Positions 9,266-18,810 are shown, counted from the first letter of the stretch. The stretch: 60,406 nt of DNA from an uncultured Candidatus Soleaferrea sp. (GCA_934527325.1 CAKTAG010000002.1:1-60406), one strand, 5' to 3'. Numbers and translations: made by a program. Notes: generated by a model not told the origin, from the sequence alone.

Positions 9266-10345
9266 ATGAACAAAAAAAATAAAATAAAAAATTTACTATT
9301 GTTAACTATATTTGTGTTGGTGGTTTCGGTTTTTTTAGCTTTTGGAATTATTGAAGGTGCTAAAGATGTATTAGGATTTAAAATTAAAGATAAGCAAGTT
9401 GAAATAATTATACCTAAAGGTTCAACAACAAATCAAATTGCTAATATTTTAAAAAATAAAGAAATTATAGAGCATCCGTTTATATTTAAAATTTACTCTA
9501 AGTTAAAAAAATCTGATGGTTCTTATGGAGAAGGAAAATATATTTTAAATTCTAAAATGTCATACAATGATATAATTTATTCATTACAACATTTAAGTGA
9601 AAGAACAGATTTAGTTAAAGTGACTATTCCAGAAGGTACCACTTTAATACAAATATCAAATATATTGAGTAAAAATAATGTGTGTGATAAAGAAGAGTTT
9701 TTAGACTTTATGAACCAAAAAAAGTTTATTTCTAAAGCTTTGAGTGAAGTTGAAGAAAATGAAATGATTTTATATAGGTTAGAAGGGTACCTTTTTCCAG
9801 ATACATATGAGTTTGTTTTGAACGATAAACCAGAATATGTTGTTGATGTAATGACAAAAAATTTTGATAAAAAAGTATATATGCCATTGAAAGATGAAAT
9901 AAAAAAATCTGGAATGAGTTTATCAGAAGTTGTTACATTAGCTTCTATAATTCAAAAAGAGTCGAGTAGTATAGAAATTATGAAAAAAGTAGGCTCTGTG
10001 TTTTTAAACAGGTTAAATAACCCAGCTGCCTACCAAAGGTTACAGTCAGATGTTACTATTTTTTACATTGAAACAGATATAAAACCTAGTTTAAAGTTAA
10101 AAAATCAAAAAATGTATGATAGTTATAATACATATGTATGTAAGGGGTTACCAGTTGGTCCAATTTGCAACCCTGGTTTAGATGCAATTAAAGCAGTTTT
10201 AGAGCCAGAAAAAACAGATTATACTTATTTTTTAACTGATATTAATAATAATTATTATTGGGCTAAAACTTTAGCTGAACATAATAATAACTTATATAAA
10301 GCAGAAAAAATAGGCTCGGTAAAAGGGATAGATACTGATTATTAG
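9266..10345 (+). CDS. mltG: Endolytic murein transglycosylase MltG (YceG-like)
   Basis: The 359-aa protein has an N-terminal membrane helix (about residues 9-30), then a LysM-like subdomain and a YceG catalytic domain. The catalytic Glu is in VTLASIIQKESSS, followed by VGSVFLNRL, LQSDVTIFY, YNTYVCKGLPVGPICNPG and a C-terminal YTYFLTD motif. It cleaves nascent glycan strands in the membrane during peptidoglycan synthesis. Length and motifs are complete. It lies between the cyclo-ligase and SDR genes, a neighbourhood seen in other Clostridia. Confidence 0.93.
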   Translation: MNKKNKIKNLLLLTIFVLVVSVFLAFGIIEGAKDVLGFKIKDKQVEIIIPKGSTTNQIANILKNKEIIEHPFIFKIYSKLKKSDGSYGEGKYILNSKMSYNDIIYSLQHLSERTDLVKVTIPEGTTLIQISNILSKNNVCDKEEFLDFMNQKKFISKALSEVEENEMILYRLEGYLFPDTYEFVLNDKPEYVVDVMTKNFDKKVYMPLKDEIKKSGMSLSEVVTLASIIQKESSSIEIMKKVGSVFLNRLNNPAAYQRLQSDVTIFYIETDIKPSLKLKNQKMYDSYNTYVCKGLPVGPICNPGLDAIKAVLEPEKTDYTYFLTDINNNYYWAKTLAEHNNNLYKAEKIGSVKGIDTDY

Positions 10346-10357
10346 AGAAGTGATATT

Positions 10358-11092
10358 ATGAAAAAAACAGTCTTGGTAACAGGTTCTTCAAGGGGAATAG
10401 GGCAAGCTATTGCTGAATTATTTGCAGAAAAAGGAATGAATGTAGTTTTTAATTACTGTGTAAATAAAGAAAAAGCACAGCATATAATTAATAAATTGAG
10501 AAAAAAAAATATTACAGCAGTAGCTGTTAAAGCAGATGTTTCTAATAGATATGAAGTTAATGAAATGGTAAAAAAAATTGGTGAAATTTTTGGTGATATA
10601 GATATTTTAGTGAATAATGTTGGCATAGCTCAGCAAAAAATGTTTAAAGATATAACAGAAGATGAATGGGATAAAATGTTTGATATAAATGTAAAAGGTA
10701 TGTATAATTGTATACAAGCTGTTTTGCCAAGCATGGTTAAAAAAAAGGAAGGGAAAATAATTAATATATCATCAATATGGGGGTTAACTGGTGCGTCGTG
10801 TGAAGTTCATTATTCAGCCTCTAAAGCTGCAGTTATAGGGCTAACTAAAGCTTTAGCAAAAGAACTTGGTCCATCTAATATACAAGTTAATTGTGTTGCG
10901 CCAGGTGTTATTAAAACAGATATGCTATCTGACTTTTCGAAGCAAGATATAGAATCTTTAAAAAATGAAACACCATTAGGGGTTATTGGTTTGCCTATAG
11001 ATATTGCTAAGGTAGTTTATTTTTTAGCATCAAAAGATGCTAATTTTATAACAGGGCAGATAATTAGTCCAAATGGTGGTTTTGTTATATAA
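10358..11092 (+). CDS. SDR-family oxidoreductase (FabG/YmfI-like)
   Basis: The 244-aa protein is a classical short-chain dehydrogenase: NAD(P) motif TGSSRGIG at the N-terminus, NNVG near residue 90, and the S-Y-K catalytic set in ISSIWG...YSASKAA. The C-terminus ITGQIISPNGGFVI is typical of FabG-like enzymes. No other fatty-acid genes are nearby, so it may be the YmfI-type reductase that modifies elongation factor P rather than a 3-oxoacyl-ACP reductase. Sequence alone does not decide between these. Confidence 0.85.
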   Translation: MKKTVLVTGSSRGIGQAIAELFAEKGMNVVFNYCVNKEKAQHIINKLRKKNITAVAVKADVSNRYEVNEMVKKIGEIFGDIDILVNNVGIAQQKMFKDITEDEWDKMFDINVKGMYNCIQAVLPSMVKKKEGKIINISSIWGLTGASCEVHYSASKAAVIGLTKALAKELGPSNIQVNCVAPGVIKTDMLSDFSKQDIESLKNETPLGVIGLPIDIAKVVYFLASKDANFITGQIISPNGGFVI

Positions 11093-11147
11093 AATGCAGA
11101 TATTGGCAACAGTGATTTATTTAAGTGAATACACATAAAGTATTATT

Positions 11148-11327
11148 TTAAGTAGTTTTTTTTATATTGTCTAATAAAGATGATGGATGTGTTGATTCGG
11201 TATAATTTTTGTTTTTAAAATATAAACACTCATTTTTATTTGAATTAATAATTGATGATGGTAAATTAATGTTACAGTATCCATCTTTTTGATATTTGCA
11301 ATTTTTTGCACATAAAACTATATTCAT
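11148..11327 (-). CDS. Small Cys-rich protein (59 aa)
   Basis: This short gene was found by reading the gap between the SDR gene and sbcD. The protein begins MNIVLCAKNCKYQKDGYC and ends in a Lys/Ser-rich tail. Four cysteines are arranged C-x3-C-x7-C-x(15)-C, ending in CLYF. Many Clostridia encode small proteins of this layout (C-x-Y-x(5)-G-x-C ... C-x-YF), sometimes misnamed hydroxymyristoyl-ACP dehydratase, and probably metal-binding. AAGGAG lies about 13 bp before the ATG. It follows sbcD by 27 bp on the same strand, so it may be co-transcribed. The function is unknown. Confidence 0.65.
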   Translation of the reverse strand: MNIVLCAKNCKYQKDGYCNINLPSSIINSNKNECLYFKNKNYTESTHPSSLLDNIKKTT

Positions 11328-11354
11328 AAAAATTTATTACTCCTTATAAAAGCT

Positions 11355-12496
11355 TTAGTACTCTATGTTAGATAATATATTTGTTACTATATTTTGCTTT
11401 TCAGAATCCAAATCTTTACCAGATACATTGTGATAAAAATCTTTAAAAAGAGTTGTAAAATCTTTATTTTCTATTTTATCTATATTTATATTATTATCTT
11501 GAGTAAACCGATTAACCATTTTTACACCCATTATATTTTTAAAAGTTTTGCGAAGTCTAGGAACAGCATCATAAACAGCAGTTTCATCTAAAAGTTCAAT
11601 AAAAACATAATCATCAGATATTAATTTTATTGATTCTTCAGATTCGCATAAATCTTTTATGTAACCTCTTATTGTTCTCATATCTCTTAGTGTAGGCAAA
11701 GATGATAATGTAAAATTTATATTTCCCTTTTCTTTTAAATCTATTATTACATTACTTTTTTGTTGCGTAGATTCTTCTATAGAATATTTTAATAATGAGC
11801 CAGAATATCTAAAAAATTGATTTTTTACTTTTTGAGGGGAGTGTAAATGCCCCAAAGCAATATAATCAAAACAAGATGCTGGCTCAATATCAATAATATC
11901 AATACCACCAACAGAAAGTTCAGATGGGCTTGTAATTTGGTCATAAAATATATTGTTTTCTTTGTTTAACCAACCAAAGAAACCATGTGCAACTAAAACA
12001 TTCCGTGATGATTTATCGATATATGGTTTGTTGTAATCGATAATTGTTTAATATCATCATCGTCTTTATAAAATAAATTATTTATTTGAGATGGATTAAA
12101 ATATGGTAATAAATAGAAGTTTATAGGTCCGTGTTCATCTGTTAATGTTATTTTATGGAGTTTTTTATCAAAATCACCTATAATATATAGTCCGTTGTTG
12201 CAATATAGTTTATTGGCGAATGATATTCTTTGAGCACTATCATGGTTACCTGGAATTATAAGAATTTTAGTGTTTAATTCTGATATTATTTTGTAAATTA
12301 CTTCATCCAAAAGTTTAACTGCTTCTTTAGGTGGAATAGAACGGTCGTATATATCTCCACTTATTATTAAAGTGTCGATTTTGTTTAATGCTAAATCTTT
12401 TATTAGTTGATTTAAAATATATTTTTGATCCTCTAGCATTGAAAATCCATTAACAAATTTTCCTATATGCCAGTCGGCGGTATGGTAGATTTTCAT
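11355..12496 (-). pseudogene. sbcD: sbcD nuclease subunit, interrupted by a one-base frameshift
   Basis: Two consecutive frames together give one SbcD/Mre11-type protein of normal length (about 380 aa). The first frame (12496 to about 12030) has ADWHIGK, SGDIYDR and PGNHDS. The second (about 12030 to 11355) continues as RNVLVAHGF...DYIALGHLHSPQ plus the C-terminal capping region. All five metallophosphoesterase motifs are therefore present but split. One extra A in the short A run at 12027-12029 (minus strand ACAACAAACC) restores a continuous reading. SbcC, the usual partner, is not adjacent. The lesion may be a true mutation or a homopolymer sequencing error. Confidence 0.85.
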
Positions 12497-12608
12497 TTTT
12501 GTTATTTCCTTTTTTGATGTATATTAGGTTTTATAAACTTACTTAAATACGAACAAATTCTATCATATAAAAAATTATATGTCAAATTATTAAAATTGTT
12601 TTAACAAC

Positions 12609-12649
12609 CAAAAAAAAGCTAAATTGATTTTTTCAATTTAGCTTTTTTG
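12609..12649 (-). terminator. Terminator of groES-groEL (bidirectional in form)
   Basis: An 11-bp perfect stem (12617-12627 with 12633-12643), a 5-base loop, and a run of eight U on the minus strand right after the stem form a textbook terminator. It lies about 35 bp past groEL. An A/T run on the other side would also let it work for plus-strand transcripts. Confidence 0.88.
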
Positions 12650-12679
12650 GTTAAATGTTGTTGTATATCAATTTTAAAA

Positions 12680-14308
12680 TTAATACATGCCACCCATACC
12701 TGGGTTCATAGGCATAGCTGGTGGATTTTCTTCTTTTTCATCAGCTACCAAAGATTCTGTAGTCAAGATCATAGATGCAATTGAAGAAGCATTTTGTAAT
12801 GCGCTGCGAGTTACTTTAGTTGGGTCAACAATACCAGCTTCAAGCATATCAACATATTTTTCAATGTAAGCATCAAAACCATAATTTATTTTATTTGCTT
12901 CTTTAATTTTATCAACAATGATTGAAGGTTCAAAACCTGCATTTTTAGCTATTTGACGTACAGGTGCTTCAAGAGATTTTAAAATTATTTTTGCGCCTAT
13001 TTTCTCATCTCCATCGCAAGCATCAACTATATTTTGAACACTTTTCATAGCATTAACTAATGCTGTACCACCGCCGGCAACAATACCTTCTTCAACAGCA
13101 GCTTTTGTTGATGACAATGCATCTTCAATTCTTAATTTTTGTTCTTTCATTTCAACTTCTGTAGCAGCACCTACTTTAATAACAGCAACTCCACCAGAAA
13201 GTTTTGCTAAACGTTCTTGTAATTTTTCTCTATCAAAATCAGAAGTAGATAATTCAATTTCAGATTTAATTTGAGAAATTCTTGCTTTTATTTCATCGCT
13301 AGAACCAGAGCCATCTACAATTATAGTATTTTCTTTTTGTACTTTAACTTGGCGAGCTCTACCTAGTTGTTCTATAGTAGTTTCTTTAATATCTAAGCCA
13401 AGTTCTTCGCTTATAACTTCACCACCAGTTAAAATGGCAATATCTCTTAACATTTCTTTGCGTCTGTCTCCAAAACCAGGAGCTTTAACTCCAACGCATG
13501 TAAATGTACCTCTTAACCTGTTTACAATTAAAGTAGATAATGCTTCACCTTCAATATCTTCAGCAATAATAACAAGTTTTTTACCAGATTGAACAATTTG
13601 TTCAAGTAAAGGTAAAATATCTTGAATAGAACTGATTTTTTTATCAGTAATTAAGATGTAAGCGTCATCAATAATAGCTTCCATTTTGTCTGTATCTGTT
13701 ACCATATATGGTGTAATGTAACCTCTGTCAAATTGCATTCCTTCAACAACTTCGCTATAAGTTTCGGCTGTTTTAGATTCTTCAACAGTTATTACACCAT
13801 CTGCAGTAACTTTATCCATTGCTTCAGCTATTAATTTACCAATGAATTCATCACCAGCAGAAATAGTAGCAACTCTTGCAATATCATCTGAGCCAGATAT
13901 TTTTTTTGAATTTGATTCAATAGTTTTTACTGCAGCATCTACAGCTTTTTTTATTCCTTTTTTTAATACCATTGGGTTTGCACCAGAAGCAACCATTTGT
14001 AGGCCTTCTTTAACTATTGTTTGTGCTAGTAATGTTGCTGTAGTAGTTCCATCACCAGCTACATCATTGGTTTTTGTAGCTACTTCTTTTACAAGCTGTG
14101 CACCCATATTTTCAAATGGGTCTTCTAATTCAATTTCTTTTGCAATAGTTACTCCATCATTAGTGATTAATGGAGCACCGAATTTTTTATCTAAAACAAC
14201 ATTTCTACCTTTTGGTCCTAAAGTTATTTTCACAGTATCTGCTAATTTATCTAAACCTGTTTGTAAAGCTTTACGAGCTTCAGCACCATGCAATAAAATT
14301 TTTGCCAT
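12680..14308 (-). CDS. groL: Chaperonin GroEL (60 kDa subunit)
   Basis: The 542-aa protein is full-length Cpn60, with KITLGPKGRNVVLDKKFG and the ATP-site motif GDGTTTAT. The central part has the usual GEALSTLIVNRLRG and APGFGDRRKEML segments. The C-terminus ends in the short Gly/Met-rich tail PMNPGMGGMY. It folds client proteins in the GroES-capped double ring. It is the second gene after groES (45-bp spacer) under a CIRCE operator. Confidence 0.98.
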   Translation of the reverse strand: MAKILLHGAEARKALQTGLDKLADTVKITLGPKGRNVVLDKKFGAPLITNDGVTIAKEIELEDPFENMGAQLVKEVATKTNDVAGDGTTTATLLAQTIVKEGLQMVASGANPMVLKKGIKKAVDAAVKTIESNSKKISGSDDIARVATISAGDEFIGKLIAEAMDKVTADGVITVEESKTAETYSEVVEGMQFDRGYITPYMVTDTDKMEAIIDDAYILITDKKISSIQDILPLLEQIVQSGKKLVIIAEDIEGEALSTLIVNRLRGTFTCVGVKAPGFGDRRKEMLRDIAILTGGEVISEELGLDIKETTIEQLGRARQVKVQKENTIIVDGSGSSDEIKARISQIKSEIELSTSDFDREKLQERLAKLSGGVAVIKVGAATEVEMKEQKLRIEDALSSTKAAVEEGIVAGGGTALVNAMKSVQNIVDACDGDEKIGAKIILKSLEAPVRQIAKNAGFEPSIIVDKIKEANKINYGFDAYIEKYVDMLEAGIVDPTKVTRSALQNASSIASMILTTESLVADEKEENPPAMPMNPGMGGMY

Positions 14309-14353
14309 AATATCAAAGTCCTTTCGAGTTTTATTTATAAAATGTAAAATTTA

Positions 14354-14638
14354 CTATTCAACTATTGCTAGAACATCACTTTGGCGTAGAATGGTATAAT
14401 CTGTTCCATCTAGTTTTACTTCTGTACCAGCATATTTACTTATTAATACTTTGTTGCCAGGTTTTAAGTACATTGTTACTTCTTTGCCGTCAACAATTCC
14501 ACCAGGGCCAACAGCAATTACTTCAGCTATTTGCGGCTTTTCTTTTGCTGATCCTGCTAATATTATTCCACTTTTTGTAGTTTCTTCTGCTTCAACCATC
14601 TTAATCACTATACGATCAACTAGAGGTTTGATAGTCAT
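14354..14638 (-). CDS. groS: Co-chaperonin GroES (10 kDa subunit)
   Basis: The 94-aa protein has the normal Cpn10 layout: IKPLVDRIVIK at the start, the mobile loop ETTKSGIILAGSAKEKPQ, and GNKVLISKYAGTEVKLDG towards the end. It caps the GroEL ring. An AGGAGG site precedes the ATG at 14638. It is the first gene of the heat-shock operon, with the CIRCE element 52 bp upstream of its start. Confidence 0.98.
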   Translation of the reverse strand: MTIKPLVDRIVIKMVEAEETTKSGIILAGSAKEKPQIAEVIAVGPGGIVDGKEVTMYLKPGNKVLISKYAGTEVKLDGTDYTILRQSDVLAIVE

Positions 14639-14689
14639 AAGAAAGACCTCCTTATAATTAATTGGTGTTTTAGCACCTATAAAATATAA

Positions 14690-14716
14690 TTAGCACTCTC
14701 AATATATGAGTGCTAA
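14690..14716 (-). promoter_or_regulatory. CIRCE operator (HrcA binding site) of groES-groEL
   Basis: TTAGCACTC at 14690-14698 and GAGTGCTAA at 14708-14716 form the canonical inverted repeat with a 9-bp spacer, matching the HrcA consensus at every arm position. It lies just downstream of the groES promoter, so HrcA would repress the operon outside heat shock. Confidence 0.97.
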
Positions 14717-14720
14717 TTAT

Positions 14721-14748
14721 ATTTTATACTATTAAAAAAAAAAATCAA
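14721..14748 (-). promoter_or_regulatory. Sigma-A-type promoter of groES-groEL
   Basis: On the minus strand TTGATT (14748-14743) and TAAAAT (14726-14721) are spaced by 16 bp immediately upstream of CIRCE. An overlapping alternative -10 (TATAAA, 14728-14723) exists, so the exact -10 is uncertain. The rest of the gap up to spoIIIAA (14749-15036) is AT-rich; I could not identify a convincing sporulation (sigma-E) promoter in it. Confidence 0.6.
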
Positions 14749-15036
14749 GAGGTTTTTTGGCTTAAAAATCAATTTCGTGACATTGAACAATAAAAATTTG
14801 TTTTGTTGAAAAAAAATGTGCATTATTTTTTTGTATTTCACTACTGTTAATTATACGTTTGTGTTTGGAATGTATATTGATGACTTAAAATGGTAAAATT
14901 AGTTTAATATTTTATAAAAAATAGTAAAATTATAGGTATAAAAATGGACATAGGTTAATAAATATTTACTAGTTATAGATTCGAGATTAATTTAAGTGAG
15001 AAAAATAAAATTAGAATAGGCATGTGAAAATATAAA

Positions 15037-15969
15037 ATGAGAAATGAATATATGGAAGCAATAAACAAACTAGATGAAAACATTAAATCTGTGTTAAGTA
15101 AGGTAGATTTTAAGCTACAAAAAGATATACAAGAAATTAGAATTAGAGAAAACAAACCTTTAATGGTTAAAGTTATTTCTAAAAATTGTTATTTAAATAA
15201 TTTAGGGTGTGTAACATTTAATAGAACATCTAATTCATATATTGTTTCTAAAGAGCAATTAGAAAATAGTTTTAAAAAAATATGTGAATATTCTTTATAT
15301 ACATATCAAGAAGAAATAAATAATGGTTTTATTACATTAAGTGGTGGCCATAGAGTAGGAATTTGCGGAACAGCAGTTTTGCAAAACCAAAAAATTATAA
15401 ATGTAAAGAATATATCATCTATGAATATAAGAATTGCAAGGTTTATTTCGCATGTTGCAGATGAAATTATTAGTGATGTAATGAACAATGAATTAAAAGG
15501 AATTTTAATTTGTGGTAAACCTGGTAGTGGAAAAACTACTATTTTAAAAGATATAGTAAACCAAATAGCATCTGGAAGGTTAGGTTGTATTTATAATGTT
15601 TCTGTTATAGATGAAAGAGGGGAGATATCTAGTGGCAATAATTTGTTTATTGAAGATTATTTAGGAGATAGTGTAGATATTTTTAATGGATATTCTAAAC
15701 TAAATGGTATGATGATAGCAATACGAACTATGGCTCCAGATTTAATAATATGTGACGAGATTGGTACAAAAAAAGAAACGCAAGCTATAGAAGGAGTTTT
15801 AAATTCGGGAGTAAAAGTTATTGCTACTATACATGCTGGCAACGAAGAAGAAGTTTATACAAAACCTCAAATTAGAAAGTTAATTTCTACAAAAGCTTTT
15901 GAAAAAATAGTGATATTAAGTTCAGGAAGTTTGCCTTGCAAAATAAGCAAAGTAATTTCAATAAAATAA
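15037..15969 (+). CDS. spoIIIAA: Stage III sporulation protein AA (ATPase)
   Basis: The 310-aa protein is a secretion-type ATPase with Walker A GKPGSGKTT at about residues 163-171 and Walker B LIICDEIG around 238-245. It resembles the PilT/VirB11 class. In the mother cell it powers or assembles the SpoIIIA-SpoIIQ channel that feeds the forespore. It is the first of eight consecutive spoIIIA genes. Both nucleotide-binding motifs are intact. Confidence 0.95.
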   Translation: MRNEYMEAINKLDENIKSVLSKVDFKLQKDIQEIRIRENKPLMVKVISKNCYLNNLGCVTFNRTSNSYIVSKEQLENSFKKICEYSLYTYQEEINNGFITLSGGHRVGICGTAVLQNQKIINVKNISSMNIRIARFISHVADEIISDVMNNELKGILICGKPGSGKTTILKDIVNQIASGRLGCIYNVSVIDERGEISSGNNLFIEDYLGDSVDIFNGYSKLNGMMIAIRTMAPDLIICDEIGTKKETQAIEGVLNSGVKVIATIHAGNEEEVYTKPQIRKLISTKAFEKIVILSSGSLPCKISKVISIK

Positions 15970-15986
15970 TTAAAAAATGGTGAAAT

Positions 15987-16499
15987 ATGAAAATTGTAGG
16001 AAGTTTTTTAATTGTAATATCATTTACTTTTTTTGGAAGAATGTCAGCAGAAAAAATATTAAAAAGAGTAAAATATTTGAAAATTATAATAAATATTTTA
16101 AAATTTATAAAAATTGAAATTTTATATAACAAGGATTCTATATTTAATATTGCTAAAAAACTGAATGAGAGTGATGGTTTTAAAAAATTAGATTTTATAA
16201 ATAATTTTTATAATAATTTTTTAAAAGGTAATTCGGTAAAAAACGCGTGGGTGAGTTCAATAAAAATGAGTAATATGTTGTTGGGTGTATTTAATAAAAG
16301 TGATATTGAAGAAATTGGTAAAATTGGAAATTGGCTTGGAGGTAGTGATGTAAATGGGCAAATTGCAAGTATAGATTTAACTTCTGAGCACCTAAAGGTA
16401 ATGTTAAAAGAGGCAGAGGAGAATAAAAAAAAATATGTTAAAGTATGTAATAATTTAGGTATTTTATTAGGTTTAGCTTTAGTAATATTAATATGGTAG
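15987..16499 (+). CDS. spoIIIAB: Stage III sporulation protein AB
   Basis: The 170-aa protein has hydrophobic segments at both ends (about 1-20 and 152-170) and a helical middle, as in SpoIIIAB. The TSEHLKVMLKEAEENKKKY segment near the end matches the family. Its fold relates to type II secretion GspF-like membrane proteins. It is the second gene of the operon and its end slightly precedes the spoIIIAC start. Confidence 0.88.
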   Translation: MKIVGSFLIVISFTFFGRMSAEKILKRVKYLKIIINILKFIKIEILYNKDSIFNIAKKLNESDGFKKLDFINNFYNNFLKGNSVKNAWVSSIKMSNMLLGVFNKSDIEEIGKIGNWLGGSDVNGQIASIDLTSEHLKVMLKEAEENKKKYVKVCNNLGILLGLALVILIW

Positions 16500-16528
16500 T
16501 TGTAATGTACCAAAAAGGGGTTTTTTAT

Positions 16529-16723
16529 ATGGAAGTAGACTTAATATTTAAAATAGCTGCTATAGGCATAATAGTAGCAGTTTTAAACCAAGTATTAATA
16601 AGGTCTGGTAGAGAAGAGCAAGCAATGATGACAACTTTGGCAGGTTTAATTGTTGTTTTAATGATAATTATTATGCAAATTAGCAATCTTTTTAACACGG
16701 TAAAATCTGTTTTTAGACTTTAA
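16529..16723 (+). CDS. spoIIIAC: Stage III sporulation protein AC
   Basis: The 64-aa protein has two membrane helices with the highly conserved middle VLNQVLIRSGREEQAMMTT. An in-frame extension to 16493 exists, but the ATG at 16529 gives the family length and follows AAAAGGGG at the right spacing, so I use it. It is part of the SpoIIIA mother-cell membrane complex. Confidence 0.94.
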   Translation: MEVDLIFKIAAIGIIVAVLNQVLIRSGREEQAMMTTLAGLIVVLMIIIMQISNLFNTVKSVFRL

Positions 16724-16746
16724 GTTTTAAACGGGAATGAAAAAAA

Positions 16747-17133
16747 ATGAGTATTTTTTCTCTTATAGGAATTTCTATGGTAGGAGTTACGATATCTATA
16801 CTATTAAAACAATATTTACCGGAATATTCGTTATTAGTTACCTTAGCAACCTGTATAATTATACTGTTTTGGGTTACGGTTAATATAATTCCAGTTGTTG
16901 GTAAGTTGACATATTTTATTGAAAAGGCAAAAGTGCATAGTGATTATGGCAGTATAGTTTTTAAGTCTTTAGGCTTGGCTTTTATTGTTCAATTGGTATC
17001 AGATGTTTGCAAAGATGTAGGAGAGTCTGCAATTGCATCAAAAGTAGAGCTAGCTGGTAAAATAGCTATATTAGTTATAAGTTTACCATTATTTGAAAAA
17101 ATAATCTCTATAGTTTTTGAAATGATAGAATAG
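16747..17133 (+). CDS. spoIIIAD: Stage III sporulation protein AD
   Basis: The 128-aa protein has three or four hydrophobic helices, the first starting at the N-terminus (SLIGISMVGVTISILLKQY). The motif SELVSDVCKDVGE-like (here QLVSDVCKDVGESAIASKVELAGK) is the family signature. It is placed between AC and AE, as in all spoIIIA operons. Confidence 0.93.
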   Translation: MSIFSLIGISMVGVTISILLKQYLPEYSLLVTLATCIIILFWVTVNIIPVVGKLTYFIEKAKVHSDYGSIVFKSLGLAFIVQLVSDVCKDVGESAIASKVELAGKIAILVISLPLFEKIISIVFEMIE

Positions 17134-17176
17134 CTAAAAATTATTCAAGTTGTTTTAAAAGTTAGAAGGAAAAAAG

Positions 17177-18340
17177 ATGTTAAAAAAATTATTAATTATA
17201 TGTTTATCAATAAACTATATTTTTTTTTGTAATTTATATATTTTTGCTGAAAAAACTGATGAAGAAGCATACAACTTAGAAGATATTTATTACGAGACAG
17301 GGTTAGATGACTTAATTACAAGATATATGGATAACCAATGTTTAGTTGAAGAATTTAAGAACTTTTCTCATCAAGATATGGTAGGGAAAAAAAGTAAATT
17401 TTTTTGTTTTTCACCGGGTAAGATGTTTAATATTGTATGTGAACATATAAAAACAGAAATAAAAAGTCCGTTGAAATTGATAATGGGGATAATTGGTATA
17501 GTATTGGTTTCCGCATTTATGGAGGCTCTAAAAGTATGTTTTTCAAATAATAGTGTAAATGAAGTTGTTAATTGTGTATGTTTATTGAGCATATTTATTT
17601 TTATTGCATATCCATTGCTTGAATGTGTGAAATCTGCTGTAGAAGTTATTGTAAATATTTCGAGTTTTATGTTGGGTTTTATACCTGTTTATGCAGGAAT
17701 AATGAGTAGTTGTGGTATGGTTGTAACAAGTGGAGTATATAACACTTTTTTGTTTTGTATTTGCCAAGTTGTTTCAGAAGTGATTTCGCAAAAATTATTA
17801 CCTATAGTAGGCATATACATAGCTTTTTGTTTAGTTAGTTCTATTGCTACAAATTTAAATATCAGCGAAATGGCAAAAACAGTTAAAAATATAATTACTT
17901 GGGTTTTAGAGTTTATTGTAGCAGCTTTTGTTGGCTTGATTACAATTCAAAGTGTTGTGGCTTGTAGTGCAGATACTGTTGGAACTAAAACAGCGAAATT
18001 TTTAATAGGTAGTGCAGTACCAATAATAGGTGGTGTGATTTCAGATGCATATACATCTATGAAAGGTTGCTTTGATTTTGTAAGGTCTAGTGCAGGAGCA
18101 ATGGCTATAGTTTTTGTGTTAATTACATGTTTGCCAATATTAATTAAATTAGCAATATGGATTATAATGGTTAAATTTTCAGGTGGTATAGCTGATTTTA
18201 TGGGAATAAAACAAGTATCAGCAATATTAAAATCTAGTAATTATGCAGTAGAGTTATTGTTTGCTATAATTGTAAGTTACATATTGTTAATTATAATAAC
18301 TATTACTATATTATTAATTTTAGGGTTGGGTTTAAATTGA
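17177..18340 (+). CDS. spoIIIAE: Stage III sporulation protein AE
   Basis: The 387-aa protein has an N-terminal signal-like helix (about 1-24), a short exported domain of about 75 residues, and then some eight membrane helices. This matches SpoIIIAE, the large polytopic subunit of the feeding-tube apparatus. It overlaps the spoIIIAF start by 4 bp, implying translational coupling. It ends in TGA. Confidence 0.94.
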   Translation: MLKKLLIICLSINYIFFCNLYIFAEKTDEEAYNLEDIYYETGLDDLITRYMDNQCLVEEFKNFSHQDMVGKKSKFFCFSPGKMFNIVCEHIKTEIKSPLKLIMGIIGIVLVSAFMEALKVCFSNNSVNEVVNCVCLLSIFIFIAYPLLECVKSAVEVIVNISSFMLGFIPVYAGIMSSCGMVVTSGVYNTFLFCICQVVSEVISQKLLPIVGIYIAFCLVSSIATNLNISEMAKTVKNIITWVLEFIVAAFVGLITIQSVVACSADTVGTKTAKFLIGSAVPIIGGVISDAYTSMKGCFDFVRSSAGAMAIVFVLITCLPILIKLAIWIIMVKFSGGIADFMGIKQVSAILKSSNYAVELLFAIIVSYILLIIITITILLILGLGLN

Positions 18341-18810
18341 AAGAATGGGCTTTTTCTATATGTTTGGCAATTATTTCTTGTTGTATAGTAAGAATTATTT
18401 CTCCAAATGGCGGCATGGGGAAGATGATAAATTTTTCTATGAGTATATTTTTGTTATCTTGTATTTTTTCAGGGTTGATTTTAAAAAAAACAAGTTTTAA
18501 TTTAGATATTGATATCAATGATATCAATAATGAGATAGTAGGTATAAATGAGAGGTTAGAAGCTTTAAAAGAATTAAAAACTTTAGGTGCAGTAGAAAAT
18601 AAGCTTAAAGAAATGATTAAACAAGATTTATTATTAAAGGGAATTAAAGACCCTAAAATTTTAATAAATATTAATACAAACAATAAGTCTAGCATATTAA
18701 TTAATCAGGTTGAAATTTTTGTTGGTAAAGGAGAGGAGAAAAATGAAGATATAATTAAGAATTGCATAAAAGAAAAATATGAAGTTGTTCCAATTATAAT
18801 TTATAGTTAA
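18337..18810 (+). CDS. spoIIIAF: Stage III sporulation protein AF
   Basis: The 157-aa protein has two N-terminal membrane helices (about 1-20 and 33-52) and a soluble C-terminal domain. It starts with TTG at 18337 inside the stop of spoIIIAE. SpoIIIAF has a ring-building-like soluble domain in the channel. Sequence conservation is lower here, and the position in the operon is the strongest support. Confidence 0.88.
   Translation: MKEWAFSICLAIISCCIVRIISPNGGMGKMINFSMSIFLLSCIFSGLILKKTSFNLDIDINDINNEIVGINERLEALKELKTLGAVENKLKEMIKQDLLLKGIKDPKILININTNNKSSILINQVEIFVGKGEEKNEDIIKNCIKEKYEVVPIIIYS

Noticed and set aside
13842..14399. Plus-strand open frame of 185 codons opposite groEL
   Set aside because: It is the mirror of the highly conserved groEL coding strand and its translation has no family features.
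14749..15036. Possible sigma-E promoter for spoIIIAA
   Set aside because: GTATATT-like -35 pieces exist, but none has a matching -10 at the correct distance; naming one would be guessing.
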